Shown piece after piece: positions 22,750 to 35,560 of a stretch of DNA of 64,000 nucleotides (position 1 is its first letter; every line of letters starts with the position of its first letter). A model generated the notes under the pieces. The model was given only the letters and a program-made list of their open reading frames with translations. It was not told where the DNA came from and did no database searches. Both the position numbers and the translations under genes were made by a program. Location of the stretch: positions 124,001 to 188,000 of the forward strand of contig NADL03000073.1 in the NCBI GenBank assembly GCA_002205965.3, given 5' to 3'. The stretch is from Kappaphycus alvarezii. Its lineage: Eukaryota > Rhodophyta > Florideophyceae > Gigartinales > Solieriaceae.

Positions 22750-23450
22750 ACTATCTTTTGCTATCTACAGCTTCACATACTACTCAAAAAAACCCTCACC
22801 TTTACTAATAGTATCGTGCAGAACCACTTCAACAGAATCCCTTCGAGCAACAGAACATCCAAACATGCTCCCCCTTCCAAAACGCATAATTTAACTTATC
22901 AGGGACACTTAAGCATTACATAAGAGCAAGGTTTTTTATTTTCCTTTTTTAGTGTTCTTATAGTCTATGCTGAACATGGAATTTGAAAGTGCGCAAAAAG
23001 ATGGCCTAAATGGTTCATTTTATTCTACGGAGCCAATTTTTGGTTGTTCTCTGGAAGCTGAGTAAACAGTAAATAGATTGAAGAGTAAATTTATTCCCAT
23101 GGGCATCTCGAGACATTTGATAGGGTTTGATAGTATTTGCTTTGGGATCCTCACCTTACACCTCGCCAGAACGTAAGATTAAGTAGGGATATAATGCTGA
23201 GGCAGTGATGATGATCCGAGAAGGACATTATGAATACAAAAAAATGCACAGAATTGGTTTTAGACGTCCCTCCAGGGGACCCTCTGCAGGCCTCACTACA
23301 CTGAGAAACTTTCGTGAACATCCACCCAGGAACTAACCACATATTCACCTCTACCTCTCCTTCATAATGATACACAGAATACAGTCGGCAGAGGGAAAAT
23401 ATCTTTTAGGCCGTGCAGTATCTCCGGGGATGCGAAAAAACCAAAAGTCA
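22750..23450. other. No recognisable gene
   Basis: Low-complexity and AT-rich sequence. It may include the 5' LTR of the decayed copia, but no partner could be matched. Confidence 0.3.
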
Positions 23451-23860
23451 TTTCTTATTTCATGATAAGCATTTGTCTATGTTTTCGGGCTCTATATGGA
23501 CCGCACTTATCATGAAATGGTTCGTTTCTGATTATTTGCGTCTTCTTTTCTTACGGATGTCCAAATCTCGGGCATCTCCCGAATGAGTTTGCAAATCACA
23601 AATATTATTTCACTTTTGGAAAATTTAGAATGTTCAAGGAAGAGGATTGTATACAACCCCATCTTGATTTTACTAGACCTAAGCTGTGGTATGGAGTGAA
23701 GTACATGTGACGCGGACTTAATTTTTGAAACAGCACATTGGTAATCATCTGCATCCTTATCCGATTGAAATGCCCTATATTTTAGTAATAAAGCAGTAAA
23801 AATAACGGAAATTTTAAAAATTGAATAACTTCCTTTTGGTACAATCACAGAGTGCACAAT
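23450..23860 (-). repeat. Diverged repeat flanking a gypsy remnant, left copy
   Basis: It shares TTTCATGATAAG and a minus-strand reading (EIIFVICKLIREMPE) with the right copy at 26,515-26,860 (NIISVVRKFTRKTSE). It contains a 115-codon open frame at 23,510-23,857 with no recognisable domain. The pair brackets a gypsy RT and could be worn LTRs, but the similarity is low. Confidence 0.35.
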
Positions 23861-24579
23861 AATAGAAAACTATAAACGTGTAATGATATGAGTAATCAAG
23901 TAGTCTCAGTCCAAATAAACGGAAAACGAGTGATATTGACTTTGAATTACGACAAAGGGACTTGTTCAGGTAAAGGGAGCGGAACAAACAGAGAAAATTT
24001 CACCCCAATTATGTTATCGATGAATCTGAAGTTGCGGCGGGGAGAGAACCAGCAGAATCAGTGGTAAAAAACCCTGAAATTCGCTTGAGGACATGCCGAT
24101 TCTGGCTAGCGCAAAGGTGGTAATAAGACGACGCTCCTTGGGAAAATCTACGAGTACTTATCATCGTGCGAATATCTTATCCGGTATATCAAAGAAGGCT
24201 GCATGATAGCAGAGGATGGCCGTAAGTATTATCTACTGGTGCATACTACCATTTTATATGCTACCGGTTCGGAGGGAAATGCAGAGGCGAGAAGTGAGCA
24301 TCTTCTAAATGCAACGAAAAAGGAATCCCAGTGAGAATTATTCGATAACACTACAGAGGTTTTGAACGAATGAGAAAAGCTGGAGACCATTCATGACAAA
24401 CTGATGCTATTTTTCTCCCCGAACCGGATCAAATTGACACAGTACTCACTGGGACCCACAACTGGGTGTAGTCCCTGTCACGCACCTATTAGAGCTGATT
24501 AATAGAGAACTGGGTTATCATAGGGCACGAAGCCAAACACCAAAGAGGGAGTAAATCATACAAGTATGTCACCAATATA

Positions 24580-25625
24580 CTACAACTTGTAATTATGAAG
24601 CCAAACTCGTCAGCTTGGTCCTTCTGCAGTAGGTATCGTCCCTAAAATGATAAAAAGTCGAGATCTCTATTGAGTATCGCCTACTTAACAAAGAGATGGT
24701 CCCAGATCGATTCTCTATCCCAAATCTATATGAAATCCTAGAATAATTTTAATTAGGGCGCTACTTCACATCCATTCACTTGTACACAGGATATTAGCAG
24801 ATCACCGTTTCCGAAAAATGAAAAACTATGACTGCATTCACCTGTATAGGCTACGGACATTTAAATTCGAAGTGATGCCCTTCTGTCTTTTTAACACAGG
24901 AGCCACCTTTTAGAGGATGATTAATGAATCATTGAGGGTAATCCCCTTTAACAAAAGGTTTTATGCAATTCAAGATGATATTTGCGGTAAAATTAGAGTC
25001 CCGAATGGACCGCGTTAGGCGAGTGATGGAAATAATCCCGCCGAATAATTTGAGAATTAAACTCAAAAAGTGCTTGTTCGCCCAAACATACATTTAGTTA
25101 GTCATGTGGTGGACGGCAACGATATTACGGTTGATCCATAAAAGACCTCTCGGATTGAAAAGTTCCCATACCTGCTTCAAAAACATAGTTGCGTGGTTTC
25201 CTTACCTTTTGATATATTTTAAGGGTTTTACTCAGGGTTTTAGAACTAATACCTCCACTCTAAACACAGTAACGTCAACTCATGAAAATTGTAAGTGCTA
25301 TCAAGAAATGAATAATGCCTTCTTCGAACTAAAGCAGAGGCTTTGCACTCCACCAGTGCGCTCATTTCCTGATTTCAATGTGCCACTCTTTGACGGAACT
25401 GACTCTTCGGGGCATTATATCGGCGCTGTATTGTTTCAGAAAGATGATGATGGTAAATTACGAATATTACAGTTCACGGTTCGTACAATGAATGATTCTG
25501 GAGGAAACTATACCTTCTGTGAGAAAGAAGCTCCGGCTGTGGAAGCTCCTGATGTGGTGTTTGCGCTGAAAAAAACCGCGTCCATCTTCTGAATAACGCA
25601 CATATTCGCTGTAGGGTCGACATTT
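24580..25625 (+). pseudogene. Ty3/gypsy RT and RNase H remnant
   Basis: The plus strand carries gypsy RT blocks: VEISIEYRLLNKEMVPDRFS, TAFTCIGYGHFKFEVMPFC, then YAIQDDICGKIR near 24,960 in place of the YxDD box. An RNase H part follows in a single open frame at 25,104-25,592: ELKQRLCTPP, FPDFNVPLFDGTDSSG, YIGAVLFQKDDDGKL and NYTFCEKEAPAV. Upstream protease and downstream integrase were not recognised. Several stops are present. Confidence 0.75.
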
Positions 25626-26514
25626 TTGATTATTCACAGTAAGAATTTAAAGGAGTCCGATAAGTGGACTTCGTTCCACGGTAAACACTCTAATCAGTGG
25701 ACCGTGAAAAAAGTGCATCCACATTACGACCACTGTTCAAGCACTGGAATGATGTCGAGAAGAGCTCTCCATGCGCAACAACTCAGTCCGTACCGCCAGA
25801 GACCATAATATCTCTGTGTGATTGTAAAGACGCCGTCCGAAAAAAAATAATTACATCATGATCAGAATTGATTAGAGACGCGAAGTAAAATGGATTGGTT
25901 CAATTACGTCAGAAGATGCCGAAATTCAAGTTATTCTGCATCTTTCATCAATATACAATTTATTTTCACGGATCCGAATGGTCCATTTCTTTCTGTACAT
26001 GGACACAGCATATTATTAGGGATTTTTTCGTTTCAGAATGTAATATTCGTAGATGCAGGTATTGGGTTTGCATAAGTCATATACCACTACGCTGTGAGAC
26101 TTTAAGGCGAAGTTGCAACTGGAGAAATGTCACATACATATTTCAATGTATCTCGAAACAAATTTATTCTCAAAAGCTACATACACGTTGACTGAAGGGG
26201 CGGTGAACTGCTACCGTGTTCTAAGTATCATTTGTGCTGGATCCATGCATCCTACCGCGCAGAATCGGAAGGCGCAGGGAATTTAAGGACGTAAATAGTA
26301 ACTCTATGATCCGGGAAGAGGCCGTGGGCGGCTTTCCGAGGGTCAGCATTTGGGACTCACCACCGACAGAGGTGTAGTTGAATGTATGACAAGATAGGCT
26401 TCTATTTTCTTATCTGTAACCTCACTTTACAACTATTAACAACATTTAGTTGCTACAAAGAGAGTTTCTACTTGGCTTCGCCAAATTAAAGAAAACTAGA
26501 ACGACGCTTACGTC

Positions 26515-26860
26515 GAATTTTATTTCATGGTAAGTATTTCTGTGTGTATACGTGCACTATACTTCGGATATTGCCATACGACAATGCATTCCTGTTGATC
26601 CCTTCCTCCGATGTCTTTCGGGTGAATTTTCGCACCACCGATATTATATTACTATTAGAAGTTTCGGAGTTCTTGAAAACGAATAATGTATTCGGCCACT
26701 CCTTGGCATCATCGAGCCGATATATGAAGGTGTGGGAAGAATTGAGGTGCCAGTGAAAAACGTAATTCATAGATCGTCATGTTTGTAATCTTCTTCTTCC
26801 TTATCCGTCTGAAAGATCTCATATTCTTCAAAACAAACGAAGAAAATTGCAAGGAAACAG
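26515..26860 (-). repeat. Diverged repeat flanking a gypsy remnant, right copy
   Basis: This is the partner of 23,450-23,860. The block with CTTATCCG and the TTTCATGGTAAG start are shared. It is possibly a worn LTR. Confidence 0.35.
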
Positions 26861-26899
26861 AGAATACTAATGATGAGAAGGCACGTTCGTACTGAGCGA

Positions 26900-28150
26900 G
26901 GAGGCGTGTCAAAGGAGAATCTGCAGAAATTCTCTTTATTTACAGCAATTATCTCCCCTAGTGTATTGTCCGAACTTTCTTCTTTCTTTTACGGGAAGAA
27001 ATTACCTTTCTTTACATTATTTCTTTTTTGTATTTTTTATACAAAAACTGCCCTCTTTTTCAGAAAATCTTTTAGTCATCTCGAGTTATTTGAGAAAATT
27101 CGACACTAAATATCCCTTTCCGTGATCAAAATTATCATTTTAAAGGCTGTTTTGACTCATTTCCACAGCAACACTAATTTTTGCCTATGTTTAATTCAGC
27201 AGGCCTGCCAATATGTGCGTTTTGACGTGATTCAGAACCAACGAGGGCGGACTAAAATTTATCTACAGACCTCTAGTAAAAATCGATCTATAACTTCAAC
27301 CACATTGGCAGCCATGATGAACGCATTTTAAAGTTCTCGCCCCACTTCCAAATCCCACCACTCTCGCCTCATCAAAATCTCCCCTCTATTCCCATCGGGC
27401 CCGACCGACCTAAAGGACCACCTCCGTCACCAAAAAGGAAAGTGCCTGACGTACCTTGTAGCTTGTAATCTACTAGAAATCAAAGCACAAGAAGCGACGT
27501 GTGGGGACTTGTAATATAAAGACTGTCAGTCAGCGGAGTTCTTCTATGAGATAGTGGCTCCAGAAATGGTATACGGGATAGAACTAGAGGAGAGCAAGGA
27601 CGAGTCTGAGGATGAAGAAGAGGAATTAGAGGAATCTGAGGATGCGAAAGAAGAGGTTCGACCGGATATCACCGGGGAGGAGGGAAAGAACTGCACCTAA
27701 CAGTTGGTCTTGTCTATGAGTCTAGTAGGAGAGACATTGGATACGCTGTATTTCTAATTACGATGGTGGTCAATCCTGAGGCGTTCACGGGTATTTGTGG
27801 AGACTACATGGGCACCTATGATGTCTTGAGGGAGGTTTTTGACATAGAGAAAGAAGATTGTACGGAGTACATTTGTTTATTTTTGTCAAGTATCTTTTTT
27901 CAAATTAGCTGCATTCACGAAAAGTCTTTCTCCGAGCTTTCTGGCGCTTTTGTTGGTTTAACAGATATTTTCATTTTGAAAAAATTCTATGAAAGCTGAG
28001 TAAATTGATTCCTCCGGTAAGGAAAGGCAAATTGGGAGTCAAACTCGAACTAAAAACCTTCGATCAGCTGTGTAGCCTCAAAGCGAGGCGGCAGAGCCTG
28101 ACCCATTCCATTTTATTACAATAGCAATCACTCTTCTTTCACTACCAATA
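26900..28150 (+). repeat. D2 cassette, copy b
   Basis: The pyrimidine-rich 5' flank (26,920-27,250) matches 15,150-15,560. The 3' module has AAAGCTGAGTAAATTGATTC near 27,990 and ATTGGGAGTCAAACTC near 28,030. Order and spacing equal D2 copy a. Confidence 0.75.
27122..27880 (+). pseudogene. D2 acidic protein, broken copy
   Basis: Readable pieces are SSKNRSITSTTLAAMM, FPSGPTDLKDHLRHQKGK, LEESKDESEDEEEELEESE and, at 27,763 onward, VNPEAFTGICGDYMGTYDVL. They occur in the order seen in copy a, with frame changes between. The final GSDLED is replaced by DIEKED. Confidence 0.55.
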
Positions 28151-28159
28151 ATTTCCTTT

Positions 28160-30870
28160 TTCCGTTATTGTCTACTGTAGCACTACAAAACTGCAGCAGT
28201 AAATCTCACCTTAGGTAGTTGGCGCTTCACTTTTCTGTTGACGCCATTTTACCCCGTCAATCTTCCAGAATAATTTCGAAAATTTCGAAAATTCATTTTA
28301 CTTCTACAGGAACGTTGGAGAAATCAACTTTACATATCGGGTAAAATTGTTGGTAACTAATAATTTTCGTCAACATAGCATTACAACGTCGCTGTGGAAG
28401 CGCTTGTTCTAATATATGAGTACTCGATTCGAAAACCGCGTTCCAAAGACTGTTTGTTAAGATCGGACGTTCATTGCATAGCGTATGAACGAAAAGGCTC
28501 GGTTTGCATGTGATGGTTGTTCGAAACCCTATCAGACAGGAAATTTGTTAATTAATCACGGCAACTGAGTGCAATAGAATTTTTAAATCGCTAGCGTGGA
28601 TCACTTCGTCCCGGGACACATTCTTTTGGAAAGGGTACAACTGTACTGGTCTCAGCTTCCGCAACACCAATCTCCATTCCCAACATCAACACAAAGACTT
28701 CCAATTATTGTGAAAATATTCTGTTCTCTCTAAAAGATATGTTTACAACCCTTATCTCTGTGATGGAGCATGTACAGAAAAACCTTCGCACATTTTAGTA
28801 GAGACGCCTAAAAAGTCTGTGAAAATACGTTCAACGCGTGTGTCGCTGAGAATAATCGATCAATTCAGTGTGAAAAGATACGGAAACCTGTCAGCAGTCT
28901 TCTTCTTGTATAAAATTTAAACAGTAGCTGCGAATATAATCCTATTAGGGCCAACAGGGCCATTGATTTTGGACCATATCACAACCTTAAGTGACCCAGT
29001 AAAAGATGGGGCAGACACCAACTTCAGGACTTTCCCATGATTGGTCACCATTCAAAAGGAAATCTGCTTGATTTGTTACGATGAGTACTACATATAGAAG
29101 TTTTGTTCAAATCATCATTTTGTCTGAATATAACGAAAATATATGTAATCTTATGAAACTTTCCCTGAAATCAAAATGTAGGTTGCAACGCTCGCAGAAG
29201 TTTGTGATAAGCAGTTTGCAAAAATTGCGATCATCACGAGGAAATATGTTAGCCCAGTTCTCCATCAGCTGACGGCCGAGATGACCTGCGTTTTCATGAA
29301 GAAATACACGAAAGTATGCGAGCTGGATGCACGCACGAGCCAGATGCAGCGCGTTGTCCACAGAAGTTTTCCAGCCAGCTGCACTCAAATAATGCGTCCT
29401 AGAGGATTACCTTGTGTTTTTTCTTGAGCTAGGGCTCATTTATGGCAACTAAAACTACAAAAAACTGGAAAATGAAGATTTTCATTCGTACTTTCATTCT
29501 CAATCATCAGCGTCTTAGACGAAAGTAATGGTTGAGAAGCTGAAAAGTATCGTCAAAAGAGAACTTTGCACCAATATGGGCGATAAAAATGCTGCCTCAC
29601 TGATAGCAGCATCAGACCTGTCGTTTGGATTAAAAATCCTTTAAAATGGCTCCAAGTCTTTCATGAAGCACTGAATTAAGCTCTCTAAACCGTTTTTACG
29701 GCTCCTTTCCAATAACAATGTAGGCCATCTCAGTAATAACTGTACGGTTCGCCTGGCAGAAGGCTTAAACTCAATCCTCACCCTTGTGCGCTCCAATAAT
29801 GGAGCAGACGACACTTTTGTTTCACTGAAGATTGCAGAGTGGGTCAAAATATAATGCACGAGTCAAATATAGCGAGTTGCTCCTGTGGTTCAAATAGATT
29901 TTGCTCACCTATGGCGATCTACATCAGCAGTTCACGATATCAAGCACGCTGACTTGCCCTTGCATCGTCCTGCTCTTCAACGCCGGTAAATTCGATCTAT
30001 TAAAATTGAGTATCCTTTTCGCCGATTGAAATCTCATGGAAAGCCATCTCATTGCTGTCCTTTCCGTACTACGGCAGTTGTGTACAAAAACTAGCGAGTT
30101 GATTGAGAAAAGCCGCGGGTCCCTTGACGTCACAGACTGTGCGGACGTAAAGTGAGTTTTAAAACGAGACCATGCACGCCAGAACTGCAAAAAAATCAAG
30201 TAAGAAGGGAGTAAAAGTCTAAAAGAAGTCACCATGCGCAAGCAATACGCATACGCATATGGTAAAACAAGGTGGTTATCTCTTTATAATATTGCCTAGA
30301 ACAGGACGAGTTCCCAAAATCGTACCTGTGTCCCAAGTACTGCGAGGATATGGGGACACAAGAGTTCAATAAAGATTTTGAAGAGAAAATCAAGAGCGCT
30401 GAAATATACGGACTCGAACCTGACAGTTCACTTCAGGACTTGCTGAAGGGCAATTTCGACATTTAATTCCCGAACGAATATCTCGAAAGGCCACCCGGCG
30501 AAAATTTATCATCTTAAAATCTCTCTTGTCGCGGATTCTTCCTGTCTGCGTCAAGCTAAGGAACTTCCTGAAAGAGCAGCGGTAATTATTTAGGACGTTC
30601 GTTAAGCAGCTCCTGGTGCGCAACATAGTCTACTACAACCTGAACTCCACATGAATTTTTTCGCCGCCCTTTTACCAACTGGCTGTCCTACAGAGTTCCA
30701 TTTAACAGTATACTGCGCCAAGTCAATGATTTCATGCAGAAGTGCGGTTTTTTGATGCCATCGCCGAGCAGGATCTGCGCACTATTGCGGAATTGAACTG
30801 ATTTACGAAATTATTTTCTTCCATGGACACAGGTAGCTCAAAACTTAATATTTGGAAGGAGCCATTCTAG
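28160..30870. other. Unrecognised, possibly decayed coding sequence
   Basis: There are short open pieces with protein-like composition, for example FNKDFEEKIKSAEIYGLEPD near 30,350-30,420 (plus strand) and LARACIQLAYFRVFLHENAG at 29,107-29,388 (minus strand). They match no domain I know and give no consistent strand. It could be the lost 5' part of one of the neighbouring gypsy elements. Confidence 0.3.
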
Positions 30871-30879
30871 TAAGTTATC

Positions 30880-33160
30880 CTAGGCAGTATATTTTCTAGA
30901 ACGTGAATCGCACATATCCGGAATGTGCATTTCTCCTGATATGAGTGACTGGAATCGGGCATTAGGGTTGTTAGCTGACTACGGAACTATGTTTCTGCGG
31001 AATGTTCAAAGGAGCGAAACCAGTAATTTACTCGGGCTTATAGGAGGATCAAAAACTGGAAAACAGGGGTTTAAAATACACATGGCTTCTAATCAGATTG
31101 AAAGTCTTCGGGGATTAGAGTTTTTGGGGTTTAGCGGACAAGTGGTTTCTGTGAACTATTTCGAGGAAGCGGTTTCAGTAGATTGTGGTAATCTACACAA
31201 GGTTCGAAATATGAAACGCACATATCTGGAATAGACATGGCTCCTGATTGGAGTGAAAACGTTCGGATTAGTAACTTTAGCTGACTACGGGAGTATTAGT
31301 CCCCTAGTAGGGATTTCATGTAATTTTAACTAGCCCGTAGCGGGACTAAAAGGTAAAACATAGACATATGGAACAAATGTGGCCTTGAAATACATATGTT
31401 TCAAGATCATATGGACTGACATCAGGGATTACAGTTTTCAGCGGGTTAGATGTTTTTGCAGAGTTTTCAAAGGAGCGACCCCAGTAGTGTCCACTGGCTT
31501 ATATCAGGATCAAAAAACTTGCAATCGGAGTGCTAGAATAAAAATGGCTCCTATTCAGAAGAACTGCCTTCGGAGATCACTATTTTAGCGGGTTATCGGA
31601 CGAGGTCTTCACATTGAGTATTTAGAAGGAACAAATACTGTAAGTATTACTAGCTTGTATGAGGCTCAATATCTGAGACGCCTATGTGCAGAAAACGCAA
31701 GGCTTCTGATTGGAGTTACAGATTTCGGGCATTAATTGTTTTATGAGACTACGGGATTAGGGGTTTCTGTGTGAAAATTGACCAAATATTTTAATCTCTA
31801 TCCCGGTGTCCTACAGTGATGCTGAATTGTGGAGCAATATTTTTATTGAGGCCCACAATTTATATTTATTATGAATCATCAAGGAATAATTTTCTCTATT
31901 TTACACTGGCACTATTTTATGCTGAATTCAGTGTGAAATAATTTTTATGTCCTACAGTTTGGTTTTTATACTATACAGGCTATAATTATTACATTTATGC
32001 TACCAACAAATTATTATCTGGATGATTGCTTACCTGGAAAATACTACAATAATTATTGCTGAGCCTAAATTATGTCTACCAAAATTATTGAACGGCTCAC
32101 CTGATTTTTGTAGCAGGTTCACCCTGGTGTAGAGTATAAGTGGTCTAGGTTGTTAGAAATATTTTTACATCCTCGGGCTATCGAAATATTCCCCTCGATC
32201 AGATATTATTAAATTTGGTTTTCTATCCATTATTCATTCTAAGTCCGATTGTGGCATTTATTTATTTATTCAAGTTGGAACTATTTATTATTAATTGGAT
32301 CTACCTATCCCAATTATTTTGCATTCTGTGCAGTATTTCGAGGAAGCGGCCCCAGTAATTTGAATTACCTTGTGGCAGGAAAAAATCCCAAAAAAAAACT
32401 ACTGGAACACACTTGGCTCCTGACCAGATGGACGGCCTTCGGGGACGATATTTGTGGGGTTTATCGGGCTACGACTTTATGCCGAGTATATCGAAGGAGC
32501 AAATATAGAAAATTTCCTAGCCTGTAACAGGTCCAATTCCGGAGACGAAGACATGCAAAATACACATGGCCTCTGATTGGAGTGGCAGATTTTGGGCATT
32601 GATAGTTTTGTTGGATTAGAGGATTAGGGGTCTCTCTGCAGTATTTCGAGGGAGCGGGTTTCTGCGGAGTATTGTGATAGAGCGATTTAAGTATTTTGCT
32701 CCAGATTGCAGTAGGTCCAGATATCGAAACGCAAGCACATGCAATGCACATGTCTCCTTATTGGATTGAATGTATCAGGGATTAGGGGTTTAATGGGATG
32801 AGGGGGCTAGTGATTTCTTTGGAGTGTTTCGACGGACCGATTGAAATATTTTGCTCTACTCTGTAGCAGATTCCAATTTGACCCGCAGCTACGTGGAACA
32901 AACATGGATCCTGACCAGGTGGGTTCATTTCGGTGATTAGGGTTTTTCTTGGGTTTAGAGTATCAGAGATTTCTGTGGGGTATATTGATGGAGCGATCCC
33001 GGCAATTTGCTGTAGCTTGTAGCAGGGCCTTGAGTCCGAAACCCACGAATGTGCAATACACAGGTATCCAGGTTAGATGTATTGAATTTGGGGATTAGCG
33101 TTTCTAATGGTCTGAGGGACTAGGGGATTCTGTTGAATATTTCGTAAGGGCGACCTCTGA
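30880..33160. repeat. Degenerate satellite array, about 158-bp unit
   Basis: A sequence close to ACACATGGCTCCTGATTGG recurs near 31,079, 31,233, 31,379, 31,543, 31,702, 32,405, 32,563, 32,741, 32,899 and 33,056. Spacing is 146-178 bases, usually 157-159. Each unit also has GGGGATTAG, then GTATTTCGAGGGAGCG, then a CAGTAATTTGCT block. The array is interrupted at about 31,785-32,320. The period is not a multiple of three, so open frames in it are accidental. Confidence 0.85.
31785..32320. other. AT-rich insertion inside the satellite
   Basis: About 530 bases of AT-rich sequence lack the satellite motifs and separate two blocks of repeats. TCCTACAG and ATGCTGAATT each occur twice. No coding capacity is seen. 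It could be a non-autonomous insertion, but no terminal repeats were established. Confidence 0.5.
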
Positions 33161-33163
33161 ACG

Positions 33164-33520
33164 TTGATACAGCTTCAAACAGGTCCAGAACCCGAACCTA
33201 AGCTCTCCGCAATTCAAACGGCTCCTAGAAAGGAAAATAAAAGGGGAAAAGTAAAAAGGTGGGTAAAGGAAAGGGTAGGCAATCCTACTCCGGGAGTTCC
33301 TGAAAGGGTAAGCACAAAGGATAGCACCGATTACTTCGGTCGCACGCTAGACGTATCTAGCTATAGTGAGCCCGTGTAGCGCTAAGCTTTCGGGTCACTA
33401 GCTAGGAATCCTAGTTGGCTTCGCACTTCCGGACTACTCCGGTCACAGGAGTAAAACGGTAGACTTTGGATGGGGGTTTCTTGTTGGTTTACTGTGGGCG
33501 GCAAAGGGCGGCGAACCTAA
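33164..33520. other. Unrecognised 71-codon frame and LINE C tail
   Basis: An open frame at 33,164-33,379 (RKENKRGKVKRWVKERVG) has no match that I know. A reverse-strand family C terminus (GGTTTACTGTGGGCGG) lies near 33,472-33,510. A hairpin with stem AAGTGCCAC / GTGGCACTT follows near 33,527-33,550. Confidence 0.35.
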
Positions 33521-33942
33521 GTAGTCGAAGTGCCACCTACTGTGGCACTTTCAGCTAATTAGAACTACAGTAATTACTAAAAGAAGGGATACTTAAAGGA
33601 AAAAGAAGTAATTGCCAGCGACCTTACATGTGGGACTTAGGCGTGGCAACCTTACGTGGGACTGGACAGGACAACATGTCCATACTGGTAGATAAAGTAT
33701 GCACGCGAAAATTAAGGGCCAGGTTCCCACATTCATACACCAAAACTCAAACTATACGGCACTAATAATGCCAAGAAGTACTTTTAGTCAACACTGGCGT
33801 TTATTCTTCCTGTATATCTGCTAGCGCATGAAATCCACTGGTTTGGCGACATCTTCTTTAATTATATCGACAACGAAGGAATTTTCAGAACAATGCTGTC
33901 ATCATGTTAAAGGAGATAAGCTGTTCAGAATGATCAAGGAGC

Positions 33943-33978
33943 ATAACCAAAAGGCTCCATCAGGAGCCTTTTGGTTAT
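33943..33978. other. Perfect 16-bp hairpin with 4-base loop
   Basis: ATAACCAAAAGGCTCC at 33,943-33,958 pairs exactly with GGAGCCTTTTGGTTAT at 33,963-33,978, separated by ATCA. It lies inside the RT-end region of the gypsy remnant, where a perfect stem is not expected. Confidence 0.9.
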
Positions 33979-34065
33979 GATTTTTCGAACATATATCCGC
34001 TGATGAAGCAGAATGTATCTAGCGACGGGTTCAAGTTCGATCCACGCAGCATCTAAAGCATCAAG

Positions 34066-34620
34066 ATGAAACCGTCCGAAACTGGAGCCCATCTGGAACA
34101 GCTCATTTGCGCCATGGAATGGGTTAAGACTCCGATGCTAAATTTTAGCGACCTCATTGAGCGGCTTCAAAGATTCATGGAAACATCCCTCACACGCAAT
34201 AATGCGCACGAAAGGCGTGGCTTTTCCGAGGCCCTACTTTTTGCCGGCGGCTGGGGAAAGCAAGAAGCGGATCTGTTCTATCGCTGCCACGTGGCACTCG
34301 TTCGTAACTTAACTCTCGCAAAACGCGTCTTTGCCGCTAGGATATGCATCTTGATGGACGTATCGATGCCCCTTTGTTCAAAATCGTGACAAAATCTCGG
34401 CAGACTACATATTTATGCCACATAAGAAACAGAGACACGTTCCTTTCTCCTTCCTGTCTCTTCATTTCAACAAAATGCTGGTGCGCTGTTCTACTTTCGA
34501 GAAAAGCTTTATTTTTCAGGGCTAAACTCAGATGCATGTAATAGATGCTCGACCATGTGCGAGGGTACGAACTATTCATAGACCACAAAATTTTCATCAA
34601 ATTATTCTAATTGATATCCG
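34066..34620 (+). pseudogene. Gypsy RT-end and RNase H remnant
   Basis: The frame at 34,066-34,389 reads AHLEQLICAMEWVKTPMLNF, the usual connection after the RT palm, then GWGKQEADLFYRCHVALVRN. RNase H continues with frame changes: ICILMDVS is the TDAS box, and the stretch equivalent to STLEKE is damaged. It is not translatable as one protein. Confidence 0.7.
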
Positions 34621-35560
34621 CTGTTACGGAATCGTCTAGACCACCATCCATGAAGTATTACGATTGGTCTATAGATCTCCATGTACAACTAAGAATGCGA
34701 GCAAATCCAAGGGACAGACAACGTCTGGGCAGATCTCCTTGGATGTTGGTCCACACTGCCTTAGCCTACCCGAAGTTTCTCCAGATCCAGGCTCTATTTT
34801 ACTCTTCCGCCAATGGCTTCGAATTGCTGACGGCGGACGACCAGTGGAAGGCCCAACAATGCGCGCCTTCGACGGTGGGCGCAAACTACTTTGTTGTTGA
34901 AAAAGCCGACGGCTTGCTCAAGAACAGCTCTGGCTCCGATTGGATCCATCAAGATGCCCTAGAGATGCAATCGAGCATTAATGTCATTGTACATACTGGT
35001 CCAGATGGTTATCGTGTATTGGCGACAACATTTCAGACATTAAAAGAGTCTTCCGCGAGTGATATATTGAACGAATATGTTGATAAGTTCCTACGCGCAT
35101 GCGTTTTTTGCCTCAATTCAAAAGGACGGGATATCATGTCATGTTAATTAGTCCCTTCGTTCTGCATAAGGAATCCAAACGACCTGCTGCAGTTCGACTA
35201 CTTCCAAACAGGAACAACCGGCTTCGGCGCAAAATACGCTTTCATGCTACGTTATGAACACAGCAGCTACTTCCGGTTGTTTTTATTCGCTGAAACTCTT
35301 GCAGAACGCGCTGCCATGCACACAGCATACTGGGCTGTAGCGTTCAGTGTACCGACTGGTGCTCATGTACGACGGCCTAACTAGATTCCGCAACTAAAAA
35401 TTCTCATGTTGAGCAAAGGAATCAGGTTAACGTATCACTTCACCTAGTCTAACAAAGCAGTTCGCGTTTAAGCAAAGATCTCCTACGCGTCGGAGGAGAT
35501 TTAAACGAAGAACTACAAATGGTGCTCGACTAATGGTATGACTTCCTGTTGCTTTTCCAA
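34611..35560 (+). pseudogene. Gypsy integrase remnant
   Basis: The open frame at 34,611-35,147 contains SDWIHQDALEMQSSINVIVH, TGPDGYRVL and FLRACVFCLN, which correspond to the H2C2 zinc-binding region. The second His is replaced by Tyr (GYRV instead of GHRG). After a stop, the core continues FDYFQTGTTGFGAKYAFML and FLFAETLAERAAMHTAYWAV, with frame changes. Confidence 0.7.

Noticed and set aside
16560-23450. LTR pair of the decayed minus-strand copia
   Set aside because: I compared the flanks by eye for TG...CA-ended repeats and found no convincing pair.
24051-24560. Gypsy protease or gag upstream of the RT at 24.6 kb
   Set aside because: No protease triad or zinc knuckle could be found in any frame.
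30923-31234. A 103-codon open frame with repeated peptide segments
   Set aside because: It lies in the 158-bp array; the unit is not a multiple of three, so the repeated peptides shift frame and are a by-product.
33941-33985. Rho-independent terminator
   Set aside because: The stem is perfect, but the context is a eukaryotic gypsy remnant and the T-run after it is short.
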